A stretch of 64,000 nucleotides of DNA, from positions 37,501-101,500 of the forward strand of contig JACYXH010000208.1 in NCBI GenBank assembly GCA_026745465.1, given 5' to 3'. The position numbers were made by a program, and so were the translations under genes. Every line of letters starts with the position of its first letter. The first letter of the stretch is position 1. Below, piece by piece: positions 33,090 through 52,746 of the stretch. The stretch is from Lota lota. Taxonomy: Eukaryota; Chordata; Actinopteri; Gadiformes; Lotidae. The notes below the pieces were generated by a model, which saw only the letters and a list, made by a program, of their open reading frames with translations, did no database searches and was not told the DNA's origin.

Positions 33090-33560
33090 GTTACACGCTC
33101 GGCTGGGCCCTCTCTTCCATGACAGACTGTTACTTCCCGGAGCGGAAAGGCATTTGATTGTTAACATCTGGGCCATTACAATTGCAAACTAGGACTCTGT
33201 GCATCAATCAGGAAGTGATTTCAAAACAAAGAGACCGTCCCCCAATCAATCTATTGGGAAGCGGGGGGCATTACATGCTCCCGTAATCCCGGCTAATTAG
33301 GGGGATAATGGGAAGGAGATTTATGAATGTGCCGGGGAGCGCGTATAGGTGCGAGGGCACACTCAAATTAGCGGGGAGCCGTGCCAGCAGCCAGTGATGA
33401 TGCAATGTGGGAGGCGACACGCTTATTGTTGTGTGCTGTTGGTTTTTGATCGCCTTCTCGCCAGACTGAAGAGTCACACGCTCAGATCATATAGGGAGGA
33501 TTGGGCATTAATGCATTTGGATTGCTGGTGTTTATGCACTCAGTGTGTGTAACAAGGACA
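33090..33560. promoter_or_regulatory. Candidate conserved non-coding block
   Basis: Unique sequence with words such as GGCCATTACAATTGC, CCCCCAATCAATCTATTGG, CCGGCTAATTAGGGGG and GGGCATTAATGCATTTGG. There is no coding frame and no repeat. A regulatory element is proposed from composition only. Confidence 0.35.
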
Positions 33561-33899
33561 GGGGGATAACAGCACAGATGATTTAATGGTTTATTTTAAT
33601 CGGAGTCTGTTTTGGAATAGCCCTGTAGGTTAAACATATTGGAGTCCATGTTTTAGGGTAAATGTGTGATGTGTATGCAGCAGCTCTGAAATTGGTTGGT
33701 GTCTGAAAACCTTGATGCAATTCACAGTTAATCTGCAGCCTAGTCTGTGTGTCGCTCTCACCACCAAACACAAGGCCTGGATGTAGAACGCAATCCAACA
33801 ACGACCTCTGTTTGATTTATTCACTTTACTCAATGCCTTACACACATAAACACACAGTGTATGTGCGTTTGTGTGATGAAATACAAAGAGGGAGAGAAT

Positions 33900-34183
<284 letters not shown>

Positions 34184-34269
34184 CCCTGGAGGTGGGCGCT
34201 GGGTGGCACCCTGAAGCTGACTTCTCCTCCCAGTGGCCCTGCAGCCTGACCTTGCCCACCGGCAGGGAC

Positions 34270-34500
34270 AGCTCGTATAAAGCGGTGCATTGTGATAAGG
34301 CCATTTCTTCTCCTACAGCATCCCTTTAATGTCATCCCTGAAATATGAAGTCATTAAGCGATATTAAAACAGTGCTGACAAACTAATTAACAAAAGACAT
34401 TATACGGGATGGGCTCGATTAATCCGCTTTAATTGCTCTTTTAAATGGGGGCTCCAATTAAAATTAATAAAGATTTACCGGTGATCACGCCGAACTATAC
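34270..34500. promoter_or_regulatory. Candidate conserved non-coding block
   Basis: AT-rich unique sequence with clustered homeodomain-type cores (AAACTAATTAACAAAAG, CGATTAATCCGC, CTTTAATTGC, CCAATTAAAATTAATAAAG). No frame, and it sits directly beside the TG array. Confidence 0.35.
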
Positions 34501-34581
34501 CAAGGAGTGGTTTGTCTGAAGGGCAGCCTAAAGTCAGCCTCCTCCGCTCTCAAGTTCCACTCCCTTTGGCTCCCCGCGCCA

Positions 34582-34647
34582 TCCCAGCGCCGTCAGAGCG
34601 CCCTCCCAGCGCCGTCGGAGCGCCCTCCCAGCGCCGTCGGAGCGCCG
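34582..34647. repeat. 22-bp GC-rich tandem repeat, three units
   Basis: A unit of the form TCCCAGCGCCGTCGGAGCGC plus two bases occurs three times with single-base differences. The Pro/Ser/Ala/Arg frames over it are a by-product. Confidence 0.85.
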
Positions 34648-34679
34648 TCAGAGCGCGAGCCTGCCGCGAGTATGTGTGC

Positions 34680-37231
34680 GCACGTGACGGAAGATTAAGC
34701 ACGGGGGGACTGTCCCAGTGCCGCCTGCTCAGCCTCCTTTTGTCTCGAGCTCGAGGGTGTTTGATCCCTCCGTTGTCTCTCCAGAACCCTGCTGGGTCTC
34801 GCGTGGCGCGGTGTTTTTATATAATTATAATTACACGATCTGGCTGGGAGCACGTGGTAGTGTTGTGATAAAATGTGATTCAAAAGTGTGGCCTATATCT
34901 CCCGAGTTATCGGTAAGCATGTTTACAACATGTTAAAAAAAATGCCTTTTTTTGTTAAGGTATTCCTTTTTCTTTTATACCACTGAGCCTCAAATCTTTT
35001 TTTTTTATTACTTTAAGAAGAATATGGCTTTGAAGATGATGCCAGAGCTCAAGACATATTGTCTTAATTTGATTAACATTCGAAAAAATATATTTAATTT
35101 ATTGATAAAAAAAATGCTTTAAAGTGAAAAGGTAAAGGTAGAAACATCACTGCGAGAGACTCTTGCTAGTGATGAATTACTTGGCTAAAGGCAAACTGAA
35201 CCCACTGCAATATATCAGTGATTCACTAGATGGCACTGTTTCTCTTTCGTATTATCTTTTTTTTTTCAATCCCTGCTGCGTTTCGTAGCAGTTCATTTGA
35301 ATTCATGAAATTGAATTCAAAGCAGATAAACAATTGAGTAGCTTCTTTTAACAAATTCTAAAATTCTTAACATTAATTAAAAAAAAAACAGACATTTGAC
35401 AACAAAGACATCACGTCTTTCAATATACTATGTCGCGTTGCTCTTCCTAATTGCATCCTGCTAGACAATACTTGATAAGGAAAATGATGGTATGTCGTGT
35501 TCTGTGTAAGGTGAAGCTGGGCCAGCCTCCGGCAGCTATAAGGCATTTTTTGTATTCTTGTGTTCTTTCATTATATCAGAGATTAGCCCTACTGCGTCTT
35601 GTTCTGTAAATGTCACACAACAAATTAATTTGGTTCAACCAGAGGCATTTTAATTGAGTGGAGAATATAATTCAATTTACTGAAGAAGACTTATCTAATT
35701 TAAAAGAAATCGCTATTAAAAGATTACAGGGGGTTTGTTTTCTCCACTCCTCCTCACAAACCAATTCAACTAATGTTTTAATTGTCTTAATGTTATCATT
35801 TCTCATGTACTTGGCGCTTGGGTGTCCAACAGGCTTTTCAATTAAACTATGGTTTGGGGCACAGACACCTAATCCAGAACATTAACAGGAAATGTTGCGC
35901 TTTGATAATGTGTTTCTGTTATAAAGGGACCATTCATCATCGTTCTTTTCCATACGGTCGATATATACTCGTCAAACTCGCAGTGATACCTTTTCTATTG
36001 CTTTGCCATTTTGGTTGAACTAATGTATGCGTTATCTTCTACACTTGACAATTTATATGGTTTTCTCGTTATGAATGACGCACTGATTATTTAATTTCAC
36101 CGGGTACACACGAGAATTGCCAAGTGACAACGATTTCAGAGAGCTAGAAGAGGCAGAATACCAGTGTGATTGTTGTCATGCTGCTGTGTGTGTGCGCGCA
36201 TGTTGACCTATGCGTCTGTGTGTGCGAGCGTGCGTGCTGTGTGTGCGTCTGTGTGTGCGTGTTGTTTTTCTAACCGATCAGCACGCTCGGAACGGCTGCC
36301 TGGAAGAAAGAGTCAACGTGTTTGTGGAATTTTGCTTCGGTGGCACAACGCCGATATGAGGTCACATCGGGCATTACTCACTGGAAGAGAATGCATTGTA
36401 GCTGTTTTTAAGACATGGCCACTGTGGACATGTGGACATCCGCACCGGTCACACAATGAATGTAGGCCTTAGAAAGTCAACTTGACTCGGCTTCATGGAA
36501 CAATGCGAGCAGCACATTTTGGAGTCAGCCGGCGGTTTTAAAATAGATTCAGGGGCAGTAGTGGTGGACATGTTTCTTTAGAAGTATCAATGTGTTTGGT
36601 TCAAAATGTACTCCAAAAGAAACTTCTTTAACACTTTTCTTTCTCAGTGTGTATGTTTAATCACTTCATGGCAACTTCAATATAATCATGAAAATGATTT
36701 ATCCAGTGTAATCATTTGAATTCAAAGTTTAGGGTCACCTGCAGTGTTTTTCACATAAAGATACTCAGATAATATCTGCCACATCATAATCAGTGTCCAT
36801 GAAAAAAGAATACAACAGTTATGAGCAGCATATATACAGTTGCACGTGGAAATAATACAACAACTAATACTGACAAGTATGCCACCACTTTCTCTTCGTG
36901 TTACTCAAAATCCAAAAATGAAATGCTCAAAGATCTAAGCCTACTAATATAATGCATTATTAAACTGTCTTAAACATTATTTTCCCAACTTCTAAATGTA
37001 CAAAAGGTATTTCTTTTAATTGTGTGATGCAGATAAGAAGAAAAATTTAACTGAAGGATACTCACAGAATACACAACTTTCCTTGCTAATTAACCTTAGA
37101 ACGAGCATAAGCTTTATGTACAGATTTACAAAACGATTTCCACTAAACTCAAAAAGCACAAAATACAGAAAATGGGTATATAACCCCCAAATATCGCAAA
37201 ACCACTTAGTTTTTGCTTTTAGAAGGGTAAT
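34680..37231. other. Intergenic sequence downstream of prox2
   Basis: AT-rich unique DNA with a TG/CG-rich patch near 36180-36262. A stretch at about 35600-35860 has ATTA cores and could be regulatory. An ATTAAA word read on the minus strand at 37015-37020 is a weak candidate for the prox2 polyadenylation signal. No other gene is supported. Confidence 0.45.
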
Positions 37232-43862
<6,631 letters not shown>

Positions 43863-43934
43863 GCTCAACGGGAACACGATTTACAGTAGGACTTTGAGAC
43901 GAGAAAAATCACAAAGTGGGCAAAATGAGAGGAT
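43863..43934 (-). other. prox2 5' UTR part of first coding exon
   Basis: A strong acceptor (ATCTTTTACTTTTCAG, ending at 43935 on the minus strand) lies 72 bases before the chosen ATG. The coding exon therefore probably begins at 43934 and is preceded by a separate non-coding exon. Confidence 0.55.
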
Positions 43935-43939
43935 CTGAA

Positions 43940-45390
43940 AAGTAAAAGATAAAAAGGAGCATAACTTTTGACACCTAATAGCAATGTCAATAAACACAAA
44001 AAATATATATTTAATTCAAATGGTTTCTTTTACATTGATCAAATGTAGGGCATTCGTGGTCCTAAGTAGTAAGTAGTGGAATTAAGTAATACTTCTGACT
44101 TAAAAACTGGATGACATTAACATAGTAGAAGATGAGATTGATGGAATCTGTAAAGAATTGTTTTGTGTATTAATAATCTTAATTAACATAATATTGTCTG
44201 TTGACAATGGAAGTTTGGTCAGGCCAAGTGGCTGCTAGTTATCTATTGAGTCGAAGGCCAAGGAGTTGTTCACCGAGTTGTCTGTTTAGTCGTTTTATGC
44301 AGGTGTTGGCCTTGAAGACTCAGAGGCCAGTTTATACACCCTTCGGTAAAGACCGTTTTGTTTAGACTTCACCAACAGGGTGAATCTTATGTGCCTGCTG
44401 TACTGTGGTTCTCTTTCTCTCTATCCATACATACATGAATTATACTAAACAGTAATTCTTTTAATTTTAAAATAATGATTTGATTTTTTAAAATCATATA
44501 TGAACATCTGAACCAGAGTAAAGAATGTCGTTTTTATGCACACATGTCACATTTTCTTTCCATTTATTAAAAATGTTGAATGTCACTAAGTGTGTCTCAT
44601 CTGTCTCTTTCTACTTTGTTTTAGTATGATTGATAACATAGGGAATACATACATATTAGTTTGTAACCTGTGAAATATGGAAATACTTTTCTTAAGACTG
44701 TTAACACATTGGCTCATGTCATTCATGACAAAACATTTTAAATGGCAATTAAGTTTCTTGTAATTTCTTGTCAATATCATCATAATGATAATAATAATTA
44801 TTATTATTGTGAGTAAAACATTTTAACTAATAATAACCATAATTAGTATTATTTTAGCCGTAGTTCAATGCACATATGATTACTGTTATTTATTGGTATT
44901 TTACACTCTCATATGGAATATTGTATTTATGCTCCAAAGGTTTTTACATGAAATAATTCGAATAATTCAAACCTAAAATAAATATAGTCTATGATAAAAG
45001 CTAGTTTCACTTTTTATATATAATGGATACAAAAATATCTAGGAAACACAATCAGGCTTTGAGTACTTTCTAGTACATTATGCACAAATATTATGTGCAT
45101 ATATTTTGAACTAGTTATCGTTAGGGTCAAATTGATTAGTCTTAGCCTTATTTAGATTCAGTAAAAATACATTTGTTGAATTTTTTTATTTTCTAAAATG
45201 CCAGAAGCAGGCCTAATAAATACATTGTCAAAATTGTATCATTGATTTTTTTATTTATAAAGAATAATCGTCCATAACTTACAAACGCACGCCTAAATGA
45301 CATTCTAGACCATAAACACATTGGACATTAGAACAGAAATGAGTTGTTGCCAAGTTAGGCACCGAAACTGCCACCCAACGTTAAGAAAGA
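43940..45390. other. AT-rich sequence, probable first intron of prox2
   Basis: Very AT-rich unique DNA without any coding frame or recognisable repeat. It probably lies within the first, non-coding intron of prox2. Confidence 0.45.
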
Positions 45391-45398
45391 GTGCCTAC

Positions 45399-45600
45399 CT
45401 GTTGCGCTGACAGACGCCGTGCCGGTAGCCTGCACAGAAAGTGAGGTGAGGGAGTGAGCGCAGGAGTGTGGATACGTTCAACAAAATAGGGGCGTGGTCA
45501 TTGAGACACCGGCCAAAGGCAATCGCGTGCTCTGCCCTAGACCCCATGAATGGGATGTGGGTTGAAAATGTGTCCGTGTCTGTGAAGAGTTTCAATAAGA
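45399..45600 (-). other. Probable prox2 non-coding first exon
   Basis: On the minus strand the sequence ends in CAACAG at 45399 followed by a good donor GTAGGC. Its upstream side is moderately CpG-rich, while the surrounding 43.9-45.4 kb is very AT-rich. Splicing to the acceptor at 43935 would give a spliced 5' UTR. The 5' limit is a guess. Confidence 0.4.
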
Positions 45601-45683
45601 CGTTGACCTCGTTTTATCATTGATTTATAAGAAAACGAAAATGGTACACGCAGGTATGCGGAGAGGCTTGTGGTGGGGACGTT

Positions 45684-45765
45684 TCAGAATCAGAATCAGA
45701 ATCAGAATCAGAAAAGCTTTATTGCCAAGTACGTTTTTTACACATACAATGAATTTGTCTTGTCT
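45684..45765. mobile_element. Teleost retroposon tail fragment
   Basis: A short CAGAAT repeat (about four units) is followed by GAAAAGCTTTATTGCCAAGT and a piece ending GAATTTGTCTTG. This combination is familiar as a widely dispersed fish repeat end. I cannot name the family with certainty. It lies between prox2 and dlst. Confidence 0.5.
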
Positions 45766-45877
45766 TAGTGGAAAGAAAGCTTCTAGGGGACTCGGTGGTG
45801 ATGGACGCTAGCTCAGGGTCTCAAGATGGGCTCAAGGGAAATTAGTTTATTGAATACGTGAATTAAGAGCCTAAAAC

Positions 45878-45879
<2 letters not shown>

Positions 45880-45926
<47 letters not shown>
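45880..45926. repeat. (TA)n microsatellite
   Basis: An uninterrupted TA array in the prox2-dlst intergenic region. Confidence 0.95.
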
Positions 45927-45929
<3 letters not shown>

Positions 45930-46339
45930 TAATTGGGAAGTCGAGTTTGAGTGTTAATCAGGTCCCATTTAGGAATGTTGCGAGATTATAAAGGCACACA
46001 TTTGTATCATGTGGAAGCTCAGTGATGGATTGTTTGGCTGATGCAAGCAAAAGGAAACGAGATGAGCTAGTCACTCTGGATGACAATGGATTTCACTCCA
46101 TTTTATTCCAACTCTTTTTAGCAATTTATGTTGTGTATCTAATGGCATTGTTATACCTTTGATACTACTTTACCCCAGATAAAGGTTGCATCCTCTAATC
46201 TTGTCAAATTCCGTTCAATTTCCAATGTGCAAGTTGACGTGTATGTGAACCATACCAACCTGTATTGTATGCTATTCTACTGTTTTCTATTGCATTTTAA
46301 TGTCTTGAATTTTCTATATCAACTTATTTCAAGAAGAGA

Positions 46340-46501
46340 GGACAGGTGCATTGACATAGCGGCAACCGCCCGAGACTCCCCCCCTCCAGTGGTAGCAGAT
46401 GGTTTGTCCCACGCAACTTCCTGGCCGCCTGCGCTTCGTCATTAGCATCGTGTGTGTCTGGAGCGTTCTTCCCACTGACAGGTTGCTGTCATACAGCCAC
46501 C
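46340..46501 (+). promoter_or_regulatory. Probable dlst promoter and 5' leader
   Basis: GC content rises here from the AT-rich upstream DNA. The dlst start codon follows in a good context (GCCACCATG). There is no obvious TATA box, as expected for a housekeeping mitochondrial gene. The exact start of transcription cannot be read. Confidence 0.4.
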
Positions 46502-49500
46502 ATGTTATCCCATTCCCGGTGTCTCACCAGGAGCTTCGGCCGTTCCCTCTCTAGCCTCCGCCAGGTAGGCAAGACGGAATTTTACGTTGACATTTGCACA
46601 ACTTGAGGAAGGGCCCCCCATCTTGTTAGCTTCCAGTGACCAAAGGCGCTTCCACGGGGTTATGTTAGCTAGTCGGCTAGGCCACGAATAGGCCGTAACA
46701 TTGTAAGCCAAGGACAGCATGACTCTTTACCAGTAGCACCTTTCTGCACCATTCTATTTAAGTTTAAAGCAGTTGATGTCTTTGCATGTTCTGCTGTTAA
46801 CATTGTCAGTGCTGTCTATACGTAGCTACCCGGACCATGTTGATCAACTTAAACAACGATATTTGGACAACAACTGCATTTAGCTAGCGGATATGTTTCT
46901 GTTTCAGCTATGTTGCTACATCCATGATGGCTGCATGTTATGCTAGGCTCGGTTGAACTCGCCGAGGTCATTCTGAATAGCATAAGATAGTGTCCTCCTT
47001 ATCTTATAATCATCGTTATTCATTTGCATTGATACGTACCTAGTTAAACGCATTATAGTGTTTCACTTGTCACCCTGGCACGATTTTTCGATTATTGTGA
47101 GTCCTATTCCAAAATCAATAAATGCCCTCGTGAGCAAGGCACATAAGCTGAGCAGGAACTGTCACAGGCTTTTCACCAAAACCCAGATCCCTTTTCACCA
47201 AAACCCAGACCCTTTTCACCAAAACCCAGATCCCTTTTCACCAAAACCCAGATCCCTTTTCACCAAAACCCAGATCCCTTTTCACCAAAACCCAGATCCC
47301 TTTTCACCAAAACCCAGATCCCTTTTCACCAAAACCCAGATCCCTTTTCACCAAAACCCAGATCCCTTTTCACCAAAACCCAGATCCCTTTTCACCAAAA
47401 CCCAGATCCCTTTTCACCAAAACCCAGATCCCTTTTCACCAAAACCCAGATCCCTTTTCACCAAAACCCAGATCCACAGTCGAAGTAATATGCACAACTA
47501 CATACACATTATACATTTGTATGCTACTGCACATGGAAAAGGTGATTTGTTGTTATTCGTGCCCTTTCACCTTTATGTGACGAGTTGCTTCAGGCACCTT
47601 GTGTCACAACAAGGACACTCACATTTGAGGGTTTCGTAATACTGATCGTTTATTTGAGGATCCTTCTGACTTTTCTTTACAGGGAAATCAAGTGTTAGCG
47701 CGACGGGCAACCGCAGGTATGTTTGTTTGCGTGACCCAAACTGTAGTTAAAACGTTACTTTAGTATTTAGTGAAGGTTGCCCTAGAAAAAAACGAAATGT
47801 TAACCGTGTTTTGTTCCGTTGTATCTAGCGTTGTCGGCGAGCCACACCGTCCCTCTCAACAATGTGTAAGTATCACACTACTACAATACTATTTAGTTGT
47901 TTTAGTGGTTTGAAAGAGATCTGCAAATGTCCTTCTTCACATCTTCACATCTTCACCTCACCAAATAAGTGTCAGTTCTTGACTAGTTTTGTTAGAATCT
48001 CTATTCTATTCTATTCTATTCTATATAACACTTTAAACATGTACTTCACCTGTCCCATGCACGCACCTTACGTTTGTGTTGCCCATGTTATTGCTGCTGG
48101 GAAAATATATTTTTCTTAAAACGTGGTTACATTCAGTTATTATGTTATGTCAGATTCTATGTTTTAGCTGATGTATTACAAGCTTGGTTAAATCTGGAAA
48201 CATTTCTCTATATACCTCATGGAGCTGTATCTTATTCAGCTTTCCAGATGCCCCTTTACCCTTTACCATGCCACCATATTCAATTAAATTATGGCCAGGG
48301 AAAATAATGTTTACTGTGTCATGTAGAAGGTTGAATGCAGATGGTGTCTTTTCTTGACATGACTGACAGTCTATGTCATTCTCACCTAATACAAACCAAA
48401 GCAATCAGAGCCCTATTTAGAGAAATGTCTGTTTCATGAATAAACTCATTCACTATCATCTTTTAGCAGTGGTGTTCCCCGGTCAAGCGTTTTCCAGATC
48501 CAATACTTTAGGACATCTGCAGCCTGCAGTATGTATCTTTCGGTTTTCATATATATTTATACATATATATACATAAAAAATAAAATGTTGTGTGTTTTGA
48601 TGCCCATCTCTACTGTGAGGAGGTGTTTACCAGGTATTTTTATGTCCTGGTTCTTTAGGGAATGAAGTTGTCACAGTCAAGACCCCTGCCTTTGCAGAGT
48701 CTGTCTCAGAGGGGGACGTGAGGTGGGAGAAAGGTAGGTAGACTCTGCTTCAGAACATGACTACGATGTGGTATATGATAAATGCCAGATGGTGAACTTT
48801 ATATGTTCAGACCATTATACAAAATCTGTCCAACTGTGCCTCTTTTTCTTTAGATTTGACTCCTCTTAACATGTTTTTCCACCCCATACAGCTGTTGGAG
48901 ACACTGTGAAGGAGGATGAGGTGGTTTGTGAAATCGAGACTGACAAGGTACCATAATACTGTCAGGGTAGGATTGTAACCCATACAAATTAAGGCATTTC
49001 TTTGTTTACCATGCTGTGGGCACAACTTTTAAACACCATTTAATTCTGTTTTTATTTCTTGCTGTATAACTATTATATATTAACACAATAGTTTATTAAC
49101 ATTAAACATACATACCACTGATGGCTGTTTATTACTCTTTCCTTTTCTTTCAGACATCAGTGCAGGTTCCCTCTCCTGCCTCTGGAGTGATTGAAGAGCT
49201 TCTGATCCCTGATGGAGGAAGAGTGGAGGGAGGAACTCCTCTTTTCAAACTGCGGAAAGGAGGTCCGGAACTGGATTTAATTATGTGAATGAAAAAAAAA
49301 AAAACATTGAATGTTTACAGTTATTATTTAGTATTTAGAATTTGCATTTCCATACCCATGTCTGTCCTGTGTCTGGCCCTAGCCGGTGCTCCCAAAGGAG
49401 CTGAGGCCCCTAAAGCTGCAGAGGCCCCTCCACTGCCCGCTGCTGCCACGCCTCCCCCTCCTCCCCCCTCAGCTGGGGGTCCCATCCCCACCAGCATGCC

Positions 49501-52500
49501 CCCGGTGCCCCCAGTGCCAACTCACGCCTTGGACGCCAAGCCAGGTCAGTCGTGCAGTAACTGGGGTTGAGCAGTGTGGGGTGATTGTGTGTGTCTGTAA
49601 ACCATCTGGTAACTAAAGTACGACTTGGCCTGTTTGTTTTCAGTTTCAGCCATCAAGCCCACAGCCGCTCCTGTGGCCCCCCAGGTGGCGGGAGGAGCAA
49701 AAGCAGCCAGGACGGAGAGCAGGGTGAGACTCGGTGGACGACCACTAATTGAATCCCACGGCCGCTAGTTACATGGTGACCGAGCGGTGACAGGCCCCAC
49801 TTCACAGCGGAAGGACGGGCCGTTTGTTTGTGTTAACATGTGCTGCTGATCGGTGTTCTTAGGTGAAGATGAACCGCATGAGGTTGAGGATCGCCCAGAG
49901 ACTGAAGGAGGCCCAGAACACCTGCGCCATGCTGACCACATTCAATGAGATTGACATGAGGTTGGAGCATTTAAAAACCTTGTTGCTTTTATACATGCAT
50001 GGTCTAGAGTCTAGACGGTCTGTATACAAGCAAACATCCCTGCTCTCTGAAACCAATTCGATTTTATAAGCATTTTTCCAACTTTATATTCTTAAGTGAT
50101 TTTACAACCGTAGCATCCATAACCATATCTAATATCTTTAATAACATAAGGGACATTTTTGTCAATAGGGAAATGTTTATCGGTTTTATTTAAATGTACA
50201 TGTGTTAGAGTGAGACAGAAGTTGGGCCATTCAGGTGATGTAAGCACATAAATGTCTTGCACAAATGGTTATAGATTGGAATCTGCTCAATAGAAAAAGC
50301 TTTTGGAAATAGGATAGCCTCTTAAACATTGGAATGTAAATATTTGGTCCTAATTCCATCTAAAAGGAAGATAAGAATTTTTAAAACGGTCTTTATTAAT
50401 TTACAAGGAAATGTTGTTGTGCGAACTGCCCCTGCTCCCTTTACAAGAGGACACTTTGAGGGTTTCTTTCCCCATCGCAAATGTGCGGTGTCGGCTTTCG
50501 GCTATTCAGGGTTTTTGGTGCGTCTTAATTGGATTGACATTGACGGTGCAGAGGAAGACTTCCCAGGCCCGGGCTCATCTGGAGCCGAAGGAGCGCGGCA
50601 GAGCAGGAGGCAGCGGCATCTGCACCGGGGCGGGGGGCGGGGGGGGGGGGGCGGGCGGGCCCACAGAGACCTGCGCTCTGAGTGCAAGGGCCGCCTCAAC
50701 CGATATGGGCTTTTATGACAGCCCAATAAGATTTACAGGCCCTCGAAAGTGAAGATTTTTATCGCTTCTCTCCTTTCTCGGAGAGTGCGTGTCTTGGGAG
50801 GGGCGTAATCGCGTTAGCGGCGAAACCCTAGAGCTTCTACAGGGTTACAGGCAGGAAAACAAACAATTAAAAAGGGAGATACAAGGGGGAAAATGAGGGA
50901 TATTGAAACGATTAGCAGCCTGAATGTCAACAGGGCTGATTCACGGGGACCTGCGCCGTTTTTCATAACTTGGCAGAAAACACTTTTGCTGTGCTTTTTT
51001 GCATTATTTTTTAGAAATTCTTGCAGTTTCTAATAACATATTTCAAACATGCAACAAACTTTTAAGCTGACCGTAAACGGGCACTGAAGCTCAAGCCCAA
51101 CTGAAGCTCCTCCAGTCTGTTAACACTTTCAATGCATCGGTTTGCACTTTCCCCGCCAGTCTGTTAACACTTTCAATGCATCGGTTTGCACTTTCCCCCC
51201 CAGTCTTTTATTTATCTGCTCACACCATGCTTTATTTAAAAAAAAACATTTTTTACATATGAATAAAGTAACACTAACTTGAACTATTTATCCTCTCTTC
51301 ACAGCAATATTTCCGAGATGAGGAAGGCCTACAAGGACGGCTTCCTGAAAAAGCACAACACCAAGTTGGGCTTCATGTCTGCGTTTGTAAAGGCCTCTGC
51401 ATATGCCCTGAACGACCAGCCCTCCGTCAATGCCGGTACAGCATCCACCTTAAAAAACAAACCCTACTTAAATCGGTTCTTTGACTTTTGATTGTGAGCT
51501 TTTGAACTATTGTGAGTGTTTGCCGCCTCACTAGTAAGTCTTCGGAGCAAAGTGTCTGCTAAAGGGCACAAGTAAATGGAACCTCAAACACCCTTTGTCG
51601 TGTCTGTCGTTGCGTGCTTTCAGTTTTTGCCACCAGAGACGAGACGTCTCGTTATCTTTTTAACACCTCCACCACAAGTGCAGGTGCCAACCTGTCCTGT
51701 GCACAAGAACCACAGCAAAGCAGGGCTCTTCTTCGCTCTGTCTTCCAAGCCAAAATAGTGTGTGGTTTGTGAGACAGACAGTCTTTAGAGGAACTGAATC
51801 TTTGTGGCGGCCTTGGGTACATACGTCGACATGCCATTTATCTCCACAGTTATCGATGACACAACCAAAGAGATTGTTTACAGGGACTACGTTGACATCA
51901 GCGTGGCTGTTGCCACACCCAAGGTACGGCCAATACTTGAGTTCTACTTGAGCCTTGCGTGATTTGAGTGTCAACGCTTCGTCTGCAACCTGTCGCGTCC
52001 CCTGTGTGACGCCGCTGTTCTTTCTCACCAGGGTCTTGTGGTCCCAGTCATCCGGGGAGTCGAGGGAATGAACTTTGCCGATATTGAGAAGACCATCAAC
52101 ATGCTGGGAGAAAAGGTCATTTTCATAATCCTGTTCCTGTACCTTTTTTCCAGTTTTTAAGAATGCGACTTCATATTTCATTACTGGTTAATATTGACCC
52201 TTTATTCATTTGGCAGATGTTTGTATCCAAAGCAACCGTGCATTCAGATGCATGTATTATTTGCGTGTGCGTGTATTTATTTTGAACTCGGTGTCTAGGC
52301 CCGTAAGAACGAGCTGGCGGTGGAAGATATGGATGGAGGCACCTTCACCATCAGCAACGGTGGGGTGTTTGGGTCCATGTTCGGCACACCCATCATCAAC
52401 CCGCCCCAGTCTGCCATCCTGGGCATGCACGGCATCTTCGACAGGCCTGTTGCGATCGGGGGCAAGGTTTGTGCCCTCATAATAATGACGTCTCGAATCC

Positions 52501-52746
52501 CCATTCATACGGTTTTTTCGAAATTCCCATTTTCAACATGGCAGCGTTTAGCGACGGAAGACTGCAGATGCGAGCGCGGCCGAACTATAATTTTTATCGG
52601 TTGTGTTTCAGGTGGAGATTCGTCCGATGATGTATGTTGCCCTGACGTACGACCACCGCCTGGTCGACGGAAGAGAGGCGGTCACCTTCCTGCGCAAAAT
52701 CAAGTCCGTGGTGGAGGACCCCAGGGTCTTGCTCCTCGACATGTAA
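46502..52746 (+). CDS. dlst: Dihydrolipoamide succinyltransferase, E2 of 2-oxoglutarate dehydrogenase
   Basis: Mitochondrial matrix enzyme of the TCA cycle. It moves the succinyl group from a lipoyl arm to CoA and forms the core of the 2-oxoglutarate dehydrogenase complex. Fifteen GT-AG exons join in frame to 455 residues: 46502-46564, 47683-47716, 47829-47865, 48467-48528, 48659-48733, 48892-48947, 49154-49262, 49383-49544, 49644-49723, 49863-49960, 51305-51435, 51850-51923, 52032-52115, 52299-52466, 52612-52746. The Arg/Ser-rich N terminus ([20 protein letters not shown]) is a mitochondrial targeting peptide. The lipoyl domain has the acceptor lysine in [14 protein letters not shown], split by an intron after DK. 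An Ala/Pro-rich linker follows. The catalytic domain starts at [22 protein letters not shown] and has the active-site motif [11 protein letters not shown] near the end. As in other vertebrate DLSTs, no separate peripheral-subunit-binding domain is seen. All key residues are intact. Confidence 0.97.
47170..47475. repeat. 22-bp minisatellite in dlst intron 1
   Basis: About 14 nearly identical tandem units of TTTTCACCAAAACCCAGATC plus CC; one early unit lacks the T of GATCC. Because 22 is not a multiple of three, a read-through frame cycles through all three frames and gives a false 193-residue repeat protein at 47058-47639. Confidence 0.97.
50400..50760. promoter_or_regulatory. GC-rich, possibly conserved block in dlst intron 10
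   Basis: The 1.34-kb intron between 49961 and 51304 is by far the longest of the later dlst introns. Its middle is a distinct block with a G-run near 50636-50651 and regulatory-looking words such as GTCTTAATTGGATTGAC and GCCCAATAAGATTTACAGG. No splice-compatible coding frame matches DLST. It may be an intronic enhancer or an inserted element. Confidence 0.3.
51112..51199. repeat. 44-bp tandem duplication in dlst intron 10
   Basis: The unit starting CCAGTCTGTTAACACTTTC and ending near GTTTGCACTTTCCC is present twice in tandem, almost identical. A short third fragment (CCAGTCTTT) follows. Confidence 0.92.

Noticed and set aside
43863..43877. prox2 start at the upstream GTG
   Set aside because: GTG is not a normal vertebrate start here; the in-frame ATG at 43862 gives the expected N terminus.
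47170..47475. Regular short repeats resembling a CRISPR array
   Set aside because: Units are directly tandem with no spacers, and the host is a vertebrate.
47058..47639. 193-residue open frame with repeated [19 protein letters not shown] units
   Set aside because: It is read-through of the 22-bp minisatellite in dlst intron 1; unit length not divisible by three explains the open frame.
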